DNA from: Sulfurimicrobium sp963741495 | GTDB taxonomy: Bacteria; Pseudomonadota; Gammaproteobacteria; Burkholderiales; Sulfuricellaceae | DNA length: 64,000 bases | Assembly: GCA_963741495.1 (NCBI GenBank) | Contig: CAVUID010000018.1 | Span: 1-64,000, forward strand | Direction of reading: 5' to 3' | Part shown: piece after piece, positions 44,412 through 55,200 of the stretch | How the letters are laid out: every line of letters begins with the position of its first letter | Position numbering within the stretch: position 1 is the first letter of the stretch | Program-made: the position numbers and the translations under genes | Notes under the pieces: model-generated | What the model saw: only the letters and a program-made list of their open reading frames with translations | Told to the model about the DNA's origin: nothing | Database searches by the model: none

Positions 44412-44648
44412 ATGATTAACGATAATGAAATTGCAGTCTGTGTCCGCAAGGCCATGACACAGTATTTTGCCGATCTCGATGGTGAAACGCCCTGTGCAGT
44501 CTATGAGATGGTGGTTGGGTGCGTCGAGAAGCCCTTGCTGGAAGTGATCCTGCACCAGGCGGAGGGCAACCAGACACGTGCAGCAGAAATGCTCGGCATC
44601 AACCGCAATACCCTGCGCAAGAAAATGCAGGTCCATGGCATCAAATAA
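44412..44648 (+). CDS. fis: Fis-family nucleoid protein
   Basis: A 78-residue DNA-binding protein with the C-terminal helix-turn-helix QAEGNQTRAAEMLGINRNTL. Fis bends DNA and controls rRNA promoters and growth-phase genes in E. coli. It is shorter than the E. coli form (98 residues), with a reduced N-terminal beta-hairpin, as in other betaproteobacteria. It is 28 bases after dusB. Confidence 0.95.
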   Translation: MINDNEIAVCVRKAMTQYFADLDGETPCAVYEMVVGCVEKPLLEVILHQAEGNQTRAAEMLGINRNTLRKKMQVHGIK

Positions 44649-44739
44649 CTAATCCATTTGCCACGACGGCTCCTGTATGCCGGAATGTGGATGATTTGAA
44701 TCCCGGGCAGCGCCCCTTCAGAAAATTTAGGTAGTGATA

Positions 44740-46312
<1,573 letters not shown>

Positions 46313-46370
46313 TTCAGCCGTCAGCTATCAGCTATCAGCAAAAACTGACGGCTGATAGCTGACAGCTCTC
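46313..46370. repeat. 7-base-period hairpin repeat (GCTGATA family), copy 2
   Basis: TCAGCCG, TCAGCTA, TCAGCTA and TCAGCAA on the left are mirrored by GCTGATA and GCTGACA on the right. It fills the purH-purD gap. Confidence 0.85.
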
Positions 46371-46387
46371 AAACTGAGCGCTAAAAA

Positions 46388-47665
46388 ATGAAAGTTCTGG
46401 TTATCGGCGGCGGTGGTCGCGAGCATGCGCTGGCATGGAAGCTGGCGCAGTCGCCGCGAATTCACAAGGTATTTGTTGCTCCCGGCAATGCCGGTACGGC
46501 GCTGGAACCGGATCTGGATAATGTGGCAATCGTCACCGTGGCGGATCTGGTGGCATTCGCTCAAGCCGAAAAAATAGCTCTCACCATGGTCGGCCCGGAA
46601 GCGCCGCTGGCCGAAGGGGTCGTGGACGCTTTTCGCAGCGCCGGCCTGAAGATTTTTGGCCCGACCAAGCAGGCGGCGCAGCTTGAAAGCTCTAAGGATT
46701 ATGCCAAGGCCTTCATGGCGCGTCATGGCATTCCAACAGCAGCCTACGCCACTTTCAGCGATGCGGCAGCAGCGCACGCCTATCTGGACCAGCAGGGCGC
46801 GCCTATCGTGGTCAAGGCTGATGGTCTGGCTGCGGGCAAAGGCGTGGTGGTTGCAACCACGCTCGAAGAAGCGCATGCGGCCATTGATATGATGCTGGAA
46901 GGAAACAAGCTCGGCTCGGCTGGTTCACGCGTGGTGATCGAAGAATTCCTCGTCGGCGAAGAGGCCAGCTTCATCGTCATGGTGGATGGCGAGCATGTAC
47001 TGGCACTGGCCACCAGCCAGGACCATAAACGCCTGCAGGACGGCGATCAGGGCCCCAATACCGGGGGTATGGGAGCCTATTCTCCGGCGCCCGTAGTGAC
47101 GCCGGAAATTCATGCCCGGGTGATGCGCGAAATCATTCTGCCGACCGTCAGCGGTATGGCAAAAGACGGCATTCCCTATACTGGTTTTCTCTATGCCGGC
47201 CTGATGATCGATGCCCAGGGACAAGTCAAGACGCTGGAATTCAATTGCCGCATGGGCGACCCGGAGACTCAGCCCATCATGATGCGCCTGAAAAGCGATC
47301 TGGTTACGCTGGCGGAACATGCCGTCAATGGCACGCTCGACAAGGCTGAAGCCGAGTGGGACCGGCGCGTGGCTCTAGGCGTGGTGTTGGCCGCCGCAGG
47401 CTATCCCGACAATCCGCGCAAGGGTGATGTCATCACCGGTCTGCCTGTTTCCGAAGCGGATGTGCATGTATTCCATGCGGGCACCGCCCTGGTGGACAAA
47501 AATGTGCTTGTCAGCGGCGGGCGTGTGCTGTGTGTTACTGCGCTGGGCGACAGCGTACGCATGGCCCAAACTCGTGCTTATCAGGTCGCTGACCAAATTC
47601 ATTTCAATGGTAGCCAGATGCGGCGTGACATTGGTTACCGCGCAGTGGACAAGAAAGCCCGCTGA
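46388..47665 (+). CDS. purD: Phosphoribosylamine-glycine ligase
   Basis: An ATP-grasp enzyme, second step of purine synthesis. Motifs are VIGGGGREHALAWKLAQS at the N-terminus, KADGLAAGKGVVVA near residue 143, HKRLQDGDQGPNTGGMGAYS near 215 and EFNCRMGDPETQ near 285. It has 425 residues. It follows purH after 75 bases, most of which is a hairpin repeat; the purH-purD pair is common. Confidence 0.97.
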   Translation: MKVLVIGGGGREHALAWKLAQSPRIHKVFVAPGNAGTALEPDLDNVAIVTVADLVAFAQAEKIALTMVGPEAPLAEGVVDAFRSAGLKIFGPTKQAAQLESSKDYAKAFMARHGIPTAAYATFSDAAAAHAYLDQQGAPIVVKADGLAAGKGVVVATTLEEAHAAIDMMLEGNKLGSAGSRVVIEEFLVGEEASFIVMVDGEHVLALATSQDHKRLQDGDQGPNTGGMGAYSPAPVVTPEIHARVMREIILPTVSGMAKDGIPYTGFLYAGLMIDAQGQVKTLEFNCRMGDPETQPIMMRLKSDLVTLAEHAVNGTLDKAEAEWDRRVALGVVLAAAGYPDNPRKGDVITGLPVSEADVHVFHAGTALVDKNVLVSGGRVLCVTALGDSVRMAQTRAYQVADQIHFNGSQMRRDIGYRAVDKKAR

Positions 47666-47678
47666 CCGGGGGGCGCCA

Positions 47679-48260
47679 ATGCGTCGTTTTTCAGCTGCTA
47701 CAGCGGTCCTTGATTCCGCCCTGCTGGGCAAAATTCGAGCACATCTCAGACGGGGCGGCGTGATCGCTTACCCCACCGAGTCCTGTTACGGACTCGGCTG
47801 TGACCCGCGCAACCGCCGCGCGGTGATGAAAATATTGCGCATGAAGGGACGTCCACAGCACAAGGGCTTGATTCTGATCGGTGCGGATTTCGGCCAGCTA
47901 CAGTCCTATGCGGCACCTCTCACTGAGGCGCAATGGCACAAAATTTCTCCAGCCTGGCCCGGCCCGGTGACCTGGCTGCTTCCCGCAACCAGCAGGACGC
48001 CACCTTGGCTGCGCGGGCGTCATCAAAGCATTGCCGTGCGCGTCACCGCACATCCACTGGCCGCGCGTTTGTGCCAGAGATTGAATATGGCCCTGGTTTC
48101 CACCAGCGCCAACCGTAGCGGCAAGCGCCCTGCACGCAGCTACAAAGAGTGCGCACGCCTGTTCAGCAAACAGGTGCTTACGCTCCCGGGTCGGACCGGA
48201 CGGCAAAAACGCCCCTCCACTATCAGAGACCTGCTGACCGGTAAGGCGGTCAGGGCATGA
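47679..48260 (+). CDS. tsaC: L-threonylcarbamoyladenylate synthase (YrdC/TsaC type)
   Basis: It makes threonylcarbamoyl-AMP for the t6A modification of tRNA. The YrdC fold shows GGVIAYPTESCYGLGCDP near residue 27, KILRMKGRPQHKGLILI near 52 and ALVSTSANRSGKRP near 147. The start at 47679 follows a GGGGGG run; the protein has 193 residues. It begins 13 bases after purD and is likely part of that operon. Confidence 0.93.
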   Translation: MRRFSAATAVLDSALLGKIRAHLRRGGVIAYPTESCYGLGCDPRNRRAVMKILRMKGRPQHKGLILIGADFGQLQSYAAPLTEAQWHKISPAWPGPVTWLLPATSRTPPWLRGRHQSIAVRVTAHPLAARLCQRLNMALVSTSANRSGKRPARSYKECARLFSKQVLTLPGRTGRQKRPSTIRDLLTGKAVRA

Positions 48261-48293
48261 AAAACGTTCATACAAGTTCCCCGTTTCGCATCA

Positions 48294-48311
48294 CTGTCAC
48301 CATGCTGTAAT
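48294..48311 (+). promoter_or_regulatory. Pho box upstream of phoB
   Basis: CTGTCAC, four spacer bases, CTGTAAT: two 7-base direct repeats at the 11-base spacing of PhoB sites. A further CGTCATA at 48318 and a TATTAT suggest an autoregulated promoter. Confidence 0.75.
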
Positions 48312-48357
48312 ATTCCCGTCATATTATCGTCGCAGCTCAATCTTTAAGGATCCAGGC

Positions 48358-49047
48358 ATGGCTGCAAACATTCTCGTGGTGGAAGACGAACCGGCAATTC
48401 AGGAATTGCTTTCCTTCAATCTGCAACAGGCGGGGCACCATACCCTCAACGCAGCAAGTGCGGAACAGGCTTTCGGCATGCTGCGCGAAACCCTGCCTGA
48501 CCTGATTCTGCTCGACTGGATGTTGCCCGGCGTCAGTGGGATCGAGTTTGCGCGTCGCCTCAAGGCAGATGCCTATACAAAAACCATCCCTATTATCATG
48601 CTCACGGCACGGGGCGAGGAACAGGACAAGATCGCGGGCTTCGACACTGGCGCCGATGATTACATCACCAAGCCCTTTTCGCCGCGCGAGCTGATGGCGC
48701 GAATCAAGGCGGTGCTGCGCCGTCGGGCGCCGCAAATGACCGATGACCCGGTGGAAACCGGCGGGCTGCGCCTGGACCCCACCAGTCATCGGGTGACGGC
48801 GGATAGCAAGCCGGTCGAACTGGGGCCAACCGAATTCCGCCTGCTGCACTTTCTCATGACGCACACCGAGCGCGTCCACTCTCGCAGCCAGTTGCTGGAC
48901 CAGGTATGGGGCAACCAGGTGTTTGTGGAGGACCGTACCGTGGATGTGCATATCCGCCGCTTGCGGCGGGCTCTCGAAGATACGGGTCACGAGCATCTGA
49001 TTCAGACCGTGCGTGGTTCGGGCTACCGTTTCTCGGAACATGCATGA
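48358..49047 (+). CDS. phoB: Phosphate regulon response regulator
   Basis: 229 residues. The receiver domain has Asp53 in LILLDWMLPG, TAR and the Lys in YITKPFSPREL. The winged-helix domain has LGPTEFRLLHFLMTH and VQTVRGSGYRFS-like ends. It activates phosphate-starvation genes when phosphorylated by PhoR, encoded 34 bases downstream. A Pho box precedes it. No pst genes are in the window. Confidence 0.96.
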   Translation: MAANILVVEDEPAIQELLSFNLQQAGHHTLNAASAEQAFGMLRETLPDLILLDWMLPGVSGIEFARRLKADAYTKTIPIIMLTARGEEQDKIAGFDTGADDYITKPFSPRELMARIKAVLRRRAPQMTDDPVETGGLRLDPTSHRVTADSKPVELGPTEFRLLHFLMTHTERVHSRSQLLDQVWGNQVFVEDRTVDVHIRRLRRALEDTGHEHLIQTVRGSGYRFSEHA

Positions 49048-49081
49048 GTCCGGACAGGTGCTGAAGCTGGAGAACGACTGA

Positions 49082-50389
49082 ATGTCTGGCTTGTGGGGGC
49101 GTCTGCTCTGGCCGCCTCTTGCAGTGGCGCTCATAGCCTTGCTCATATGGCCGTTATTCGGACCGGTGAGCGCGCTGCTGCTGTTTGGAGGATTCCTGTC
49201 GCTGCTGTGGCTGCGCAATGCTCTGAACCTCACCGCCCTGATTCGCTGGCTGCAGGCGCCGCCAGGCACGGAAGTGCCGGAAGCGTCCGGCGTATGGGAT
49301 GAAGTATTCAGCGTACTTTACCAGTCGGGCCGCAAACGTTCGACCCATCAGCATGAACTGAGCGCAGTTCTCGAACGCTTCCAGCGTGCGGCAGAAGCCA
49401 TGCCGGATGGCATCATCATGGTCAATCAGGTGGGCCAGATCGAATGGTGCAACCCGGCCGCGGAAAAACAATTTGATATCAGCAACCAGCGCGACCAGGG
49501 ACAGCGTCTAGGCTATCTGGTTCGCCAGGCACCATTCACAGAATATCTGGCGGCAAACAATTACGCGGAACCCCTGGTGATGAAGTCGGCGCGCAATCCA
49601 GAACTCACCCTTTCCATCCAGCTTATACCCTTCGGCGACAGGCAAAAACTGCTGCTCAGTCGCGATGTGACCCAACTGGAGCGCGTGGAAACCATGCGGC
49701 GTGACTTCATTGCCAATGTGTCGCATGAACTGCGTACGCCGCTGACCGTGGTGGGGGGGTTCCTTGAGGGGTTTGCCGATGCCGAGCAGATCAACATGGA
49801 GCAGAGCCGGCGCCATTTTCAACTGATGCTGGACCAGACCCGTCGCATGCAGGGACTGGTGGATGATCTGCTGACCTTGTCGCGACTCGAAAGTAACCAG
49901 GAAAAAATCACTGAGGAAACGGTCGAGGTCAGAAACCTGATCGAGACCTTGCACAAGGAAGCCATCTCCCTGAGTGCGGGGCGGCATAAACTTCATCTGG
50001 AAGTCGACACAGACGTAAGACTGGCAGGAAATGAGCGTGAGCTACGCAGCGCTTTCAGCAATCTGGTCAGCAATGCGGTGCGCTACACCCCGGAAGGGGG
50101 AGAAATTAGCTTGCGTTGGAGCATGCGCGATCAGGAAGCGCGATTCTGCGTACAGGACAGCGGAATCGGCATCGAACCTCAGTATATCAACCGTCTCACC
50201 GAGCGTTTTTACCGCGTCGATCGCGGGCGCTCACGGGAGACGGGGGGCACCGGCCTGGGATTGTCGATCGTCAAACACATCATGACTCGCCACCAGGGGC
50301 GCCTGGAGGTCGAAAGCCTGCCTGGCAAGGGGAGTACGTTCTGCGCCTGTTTCCCGGCCGGTCGGGTGGTTGCTCCCAATCAACCATGA
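49082..50389 (+). CDS. phoR: Phosphate regulon sensor histidine kinase
   Basis: 435 residues. Two close N-terminal helices (about 8-47) without a large periplasmic domain match PhoR, which senses through the Pst/PhoU system. A PAS domain (about 100-200) precedes the phospho-acceptor His in NVSHELRTPLTVVGGFLEGF near residue 214. The ATPase domain has NLVSNAVRYTPEGG, DSGIGIEPQ and GGTGLGLSIVKHI. Downstream lies a hairpin repeat. Confidence 0.95.
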   Translation: MSGLWGRLLWPPLAVALIALLIWPLFGPVSALLLFGGFLSLLWLRNALNLTALIRWLQAPPGTEVPEASGVWDEVFSVLYQSGRKRSTHQHELSAVLERFQRAAEAMPDGIIMVNQVGQIEWCNPAAEKQFDISNQRDQGQRLGYLVRQAPFTEYLAANNYAEPLVMKSARNPELTLSIQLIPFGDRQKLLLSRDVTQLERVETMRRDFIANVSHELRTPLTVVGGFLEGFADAEQINMEQSRRHFQLMLDQTRRMQGLVDDLLTLSRLESNQEKITEETVEVRNLIETLHKEAISLSAGRHKLHLEVDTDVRLAGNERELRSAFSNLVSNAVRYTPEGGEISLRWSMRDQEARFCVQDSGIGIEPQYINRLTERFYRVDRGRSRETGGTGLGLSIVKHIMTRHQGRLEVESLPGKGSTFCACFPAGRVVAPNQP

Positions 50390-50393
50390 AAAA

Positions 50394-50518
50394 AGTGAAA
50401 TGTGAAGCCGCTTGGGCTACGCCCTTGCTGTGAAACGTGAAATGAAAAAATAAAACCAAATTTGCATTAACCTTTCACATTTCACAACAAAGCGTAGCGT
50501 GTGGCTTCACGCTTCACA
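50394..50518. repeat. 7-base-period hairpin repeat (GTGAAAN family), copy 3
   Basis: It shares the internal GGGCTACGCCCTTGC segment with copy 2. Left arm GTGAAAT, GTGAAGC; right arm CTTTCAC, GCTTCAC. It separates convergent phoR and the 541-residue unknown gene. Confidence 0.85.
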
Positions 50519-50532
50519 AAATGTGGCTCACA

Positions 50533-52158
50533 TTAAAGCATCGGCTCACTGACATAAGTAACACGCTCGTAATTGGCGCCTTTTTCCAGTAATGCGGTAA
50601 GTTTTACGGTTTCGGTCAGGCTAGTGTAGATTTGCACGCGCTTGCCTGGCTGGTACCAGCCTATGGGCAGCACCAGGCTGTCGGGCTCCTGTAGTTCAGG
50701 CACGCCGGAAAGCTGAAACGCCGGGACAAAAAGCCCCATGTCAGCCGGGTTCAGGGTCACCTGTCTGGCAGCCATCGGCAGGGGCAAGCCTGGTAGCACG
50801 CGGGTGCCGATGCTCAAACCGCCCGCATCATCATCTACCATCAGCCAGCGTACCACCGCAAGACTGAAAGGCGCGCCGTCACTGCTGCGTAGAGCAACCA
50901 GCTGGTTCTGGCTGATGCGTTCGCCCGCGCTGCTGCGAGAGAGGCGGAAGCCGGCGGTGCTCTGGTCGAGAGCGTCCCAGTTTTCCAGGTTGAATCCCAG
51001 ACGTGCGAAGAGCAGCTTCTCGGTACGCTGGGTGACGCGACCAAACATGCGCATGTCTTCCATGATTTCAGGTGCGACGTCGAGGGTTTCTCCCGGCTGC
51101 TTGAAAGGCGAGGCATCGCCGAGGAAAAAATAAATGGCAGGAAAGGCGAAACACAACTGCACGCTGTTCCCGCTGCTATTGCGCGGCGAAACGCGCGGTG
51201 GCGGCACTTCGCACCAGCGTTTGTAAAGTGCAACAAGCAGGGTTTCGCATGATGGCTGGACGCACTCTTCACCCAGGCCGATTTCAGCAGGGTTGCCGCC
51301 ACTTTTCAGAAACTTGATGCGTTTTCGGAGAGACATGGCGAGCCGCTCGGTGTCCACAAAACGCTGCTCGCCTGCTATTTTTCCGGAAAAAATCACCGGG
51401 CCGCTATCTTCGTTGAGATCCACGCTCACCAGGGGCAATGTCGGTGTCGGCGGCTGGTCTTTGACCACGCCGGTGCGGGCACACCAGCGGTCGAGCCAGC
51501 GGTCGAGCTGGAGAATCTGGCGGGAAGTCAATTGCTGCAGGCCGGCCAGGTCCAGCAGCAGCGCCTTGGCGTAAGAAGCTTCGCATGAGTTGGTACCGTC
51601 TTCGCGGTTCAGTGCGTCCTTGATACGTTTGGTGGCGACCCCGCATTTTTCGGCATGACGGTACAGAAGATGCATCTGGCGCCACAGGGGCGCCGGTACG
51701 GGCCGATAGGCATGGCCCAAACCCAGTATCAGGGAAATGCCGCAGCTCATCGCGCGCTGTGTAATCAGGGCGGTAAAGGGAATCACCTCAATATCGCTAT
51801 CGTGTGCCGCTTGCAGGCAGCGCAGATAATTCTTGCAAAACTCGAGCCACAGCGCCTGTTCATTGTTCCAGGCGACCTGTTCCAGTGAAGAAAAGGGCAC
51901 TGGCTTGTTGTAGTATTTTTTGCCCAGCTCGCTTGCCAGGTAGGCCATTGTTTCGCGCAACTGCTCCAGAATTTTCAGGCGTTCCAGGGCGGGCAGGGAA
52001 AAGCGGCTGAGCAACTCCAGCTGCTGCCGGAGCGCCCCGTGGAGTGTCTGAATATTGGTGAGCGGCAGGGATTTCAGCCATTTTCTGCAAGTACTGGCAT
52101 CGCTGAATTCAGGTTGTGGCGCATTGGCCTGTATGACTGGGAGATCAAAATTTAGCAT
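50533..52158 (-). CDS. Conserved-looking hypothetical protein, 541 residues
   Basis: I do not recognise this protein with certainty. It has no signal peptide or membrane helix. An N-terminal helical half (residues about 20-220; TCRKWLKSLPLTNIQTLHGA, LSRFSLPALERLKILEQLRE) is followed by a beta-rich half. The last part (about 420-541) reads FRLSRSSAGERISQNQLVAL, VVRWLMVDDDAGGLSIGTRV and LPIGWYQPGKRVQIYT. This tail is spaced like a PilZ-type beta barrel, though the RxxxR motif of c-di-GMP binding is not clear. The ATG start lies in a hairpin repeat with no ribosome binding site. Confidence 0.7.
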   Translation of the reverse strand: MLNFDLPVIQANAPQPEFSDASTCRKWLKSLPLTNIQTLHGALRQQLELLSRFSLPALERLKILEQLRETMAYLASELGKKYYNKPVPFSSLEQVAWNNEQALWLEFCKNYLRCLQAAHDSDIEVIPFTALITQRAMSCGISLILGLGHAYRPVPAPLWRQMHLLYRHAEKCGVATKRIKDALNREDGTNSCEASYAKALLLDLAGLQQLTSRQILQLDRWLDRWCARTGVVKDQPPTPTLPLVSVDLNEDSGPVIFSGKIAGEQRFVDTERLAMSLRKRIKFLKSGGNPAEIGLGEECVQPSCETLLVALYKRWCEVPPPRVSPRNSSGNSVQLCFAFPAIYFFLGDASPFKQPGETLDVAPEIMEDMRMFGRVTQRTEKLLFARLGFNLENWDALDQSTAGFRLSRSSAGERISQNQLVALRSSDGAPFSLAVVRWLMVDDDAGGLSIGTRVLPGLPLPMAARQVTLNPADMGLFVPAFQLSGVPELQEPDSLVLPIGWYQPGKRVQIYTSLTETVKLTALLEKGANYERVTYVSEPML

Positions 52159-52251
52159 TCAGCACTCAGCTTTCAGTGGTCAGTATTTAGCTATCAGTCT
52201 TCAGGTCACGTGGATTTTGCTTCAAGCTAACCGCTGATGGTTGATGGCTCA
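52153..52251. repeat. 7-base-period hairpin repeat (GCTGATA family), copy 3
   Basis: Degenerate units (TTCAGCA, CTCAGCT, ATCAGTC, TTCAGG) are mirrored by AAGCTAA, CGCTGATGG and TTGATGG. The copy is more diverged than the others and touches the genes on both sides. Confidence 0.7.
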
Positions 52252-55200
52252 TAACAAGACTCGCTCTATTCCGCCCTTAGAAGCCTTGTCGATATAGTCT
52301 GCCTGCCAGTTTTCGCCCAGCAGGTGGCGTGCCAGTTCCACCACGATGTAGTCGGCCTCGATGCCTGTGTCATCATTATAGCGGGACAGTCCCTGCAGGC
52401 AAGACGGACAGGATGTCAGTATTTTCATTTTCGCGTCTGGTGCTGCTGCCTGAAGCAGCGCCACATCCTTGTGAAGCTCTTCCTCTTTGCGGAAGCGAAT
52501 CTGGGTCGAAATGTCGGCGCGCGACACCGCCAATGTGCCGGCTTCGCCGCAGCAGCGATCATTCAATTTGACGTCGCTGCCCATCAATTTGCTTGCTACG
52601 GCAATCGGGGAGTGCGTTTTCATCGGCGTATGGCAGGGATCGTGATAAAGGTAGCGCTTGCCTTCAACGCCTTCAAGCCTGACCCCCTTCTCCATCAGGT
52701 ACTCGTGAATGTCCAGCAGGCGGCAGCCGGGGAAAATCTTGCCGAACTGGTATTTCAGCAGCTGATCCATGCAGGTGCCGCAGGAAACGATCACGGTCTT
52801 GATGTCGAGGTAGTTCAGCGTGTTGGCAACACGATGGAACAGCACCCGGTTGGCGGTGGTGATTTCCTGGCCCTTTTCCTCGTCGCCGGAGGAGGTTTGC
52901 GGGTAGCCGCAGCACAGGTAGCCCGGTGGCAACACCGTGACGGCACCGACTTCGAACAGCATGGCCTGGGTGGCAAGGCCGACCTGGCCGAACAGGCGTT
53001 CGGAGCCGCAGCCGGGGAAATAGAATACGGCATCCGAATCCTCTGACAGTTTTGCAGGGTTGCGGATAACCGGCACCATGCTGGCATCTTCCAGCCCCAG
53101 CAGGGCGCGCGAGGTTCTATTGGGCAGCCCGCCTGGCATCGGTTTGTTGATGAAGTGGATAACCTGCGCCACAAGCGGCGGTTTCCCAAGTGTGGCGGGC
53201 GGATGCTGGGTCTGCTGTTTGATCAGGCCGAAGTGTTTGCCGACTGCATAACCCAGGCGCTGCGCCTGGTATCCCCAGCCGATCATGACCTTGCGAATGG
53301 CCTTGATCGTGGTCGGATCCGTGGCATTGAGGAACAGCATCGAGGCAAAGGTGCCGGGGTTGAATTTCTTCTTGTGCTGCAGGCGCAGGAAGTTGCGCAT
53401 GGCGATGGAGACATCGCCGAAATCGATGTCTACCGGGCAGGGGTTGAGGCACTTGTGGCATACCGTGCAGTGGTCGGCGACATCGTTGAATTCGTCGAAA
53501 TGCTGCAGGGAAATGCCTCGCCGGGTCTGCTCTTCATAAAGGAACGCCTCGATCAGCAGGCTGGTTGCAAGGATCTTGTTGCGCGGGCTATACAGGAGGT
53601 TGGCACGCGGGATATGCGTGTTGCACACCGGTTTGCACTTGCCGCAGCGCAGGCAGTCCTTGATCGAATCGGCGATTTCGCCGATAGCGCTCTGTTCCAT
53701 GATCAGCGATTCGGTTTCCAGCAGGCTGAAGCTGGGGGTGTAGGCATTGCGCAGATCAGCGCCAGGCAAGAGCTTGCCGCGGTTGAAGTGGCCGCGCGGG
53801 TCCACCTGCTGTTTGTAATGGACGAATTTCTCGATCGTTGCCGCTTCGAGAAATTCCATTTTTGTCAGGCCAATGCCGTGTTCGCCTGAAATTACGCCGC
53901 CCAGCGATTGCGCCAGGCGCATGATGCGGGCCACCGCCTGATTGGCTGCCCGAAGCATTTCATAATCGTCGGAGTTGACCGGGATATTGGTATGCACGTT
54001 GCCGTCGCCGGCGTGCATGTGCAGCGCCACGAACACCCGGCTTTTCAGAATCTGGCCATGAATGATGTCGCACTGTTCGAGAACCGGCTGATATTCGCGT
54101 CCGGTGAAAATGGTCTGCAATTCACGCCGGATTTCGCGTTTCCAGGAAACGCGCAGGGTATGGTCCTGTAGCAGCTCGAATACGGTGCGATGCTTGTATT
54201 CGGTTTCCGGCGGCTGGAATTTGAAGCCCTCGATGGGGGCATCAAGGTTATTCAGCATTTCATGCCAGCGCTTGCGCACTTCTTCCAGCATGTTGAGCGC
54301 ACGCAAGCGCCGGTCTTCTGTCAGCTCCGGGTCGGCAATGGTGTCCTCGTCCTGAAATAGCGGCAGATGGCCTTTGAGGAAGAGTTGCAGTGCCTCAACC
54401 AGTTGCAGCTTGTTCTGGGTGGAAAGCTCGATATTGATGCGCTCGATGCCATCGCAGTAGTCGCCCATGCGTGGCAGCGGAATCACCACGTCCTCGTTGA
54501 TCTTGAAGGCGTTGGTGTGGGCGGCAATGGCGGCAGTGCGAGCGCGGTCCAGCCAGAATTTCTTGCGCGCGGCCGGGCTGACGGCGATGAAGCCTTCGCC
54601 GTTGCGGCCATTGGCCAGCTTGACAATTTCCGATGCGGCGGCACCGCAGGCGGCCTCGTCATCCGAGACGATATCAGCCAGCAACACCATTTTCGGGCGT
54701 TTTGGCCGGTTTGCCTTGGTGGCATAGCCGACTGCCTTCAGGTAGCGTTCATCCAGATGTTCCAGTCCGGCCAGTATGGCGTGGGGATGCGCGTCGAGAT
54801 AGTTCTTGATTTCCACGATGGCCGGCACTGCATCGCGCACCTGGCAGAAAAATTCCAGGCAGACGGTGCGGGTGTGCGCCGGCATGCGATGCAGGATGAA
54901 GCGGGCCGAGGTGATGATGCCATCGCAACCTTCTTTCTGGATGCCCGGCAAGCCGCACAGGAATTTGTCGGTAACGTCCTTGCCCAGGCCTGCCTTGCGG
55001 AAACAGTGTCCGGGTACACAGAGGATTTCCGGTTCACCCAGCAGGGTTTTGCCATCGGGTGCGAAACGGCTGATCCGGAAGCGGACCGACTCGGCATCAT
55101 GGATCTTGCCCAGATTGTGATCGAGACGTTCCACTTCCAGCCAGTTGGCCTCCGGCGTCACCATGCGCCACCAGGCCAGGTTGTCGAGTGCCGTGCCCCA

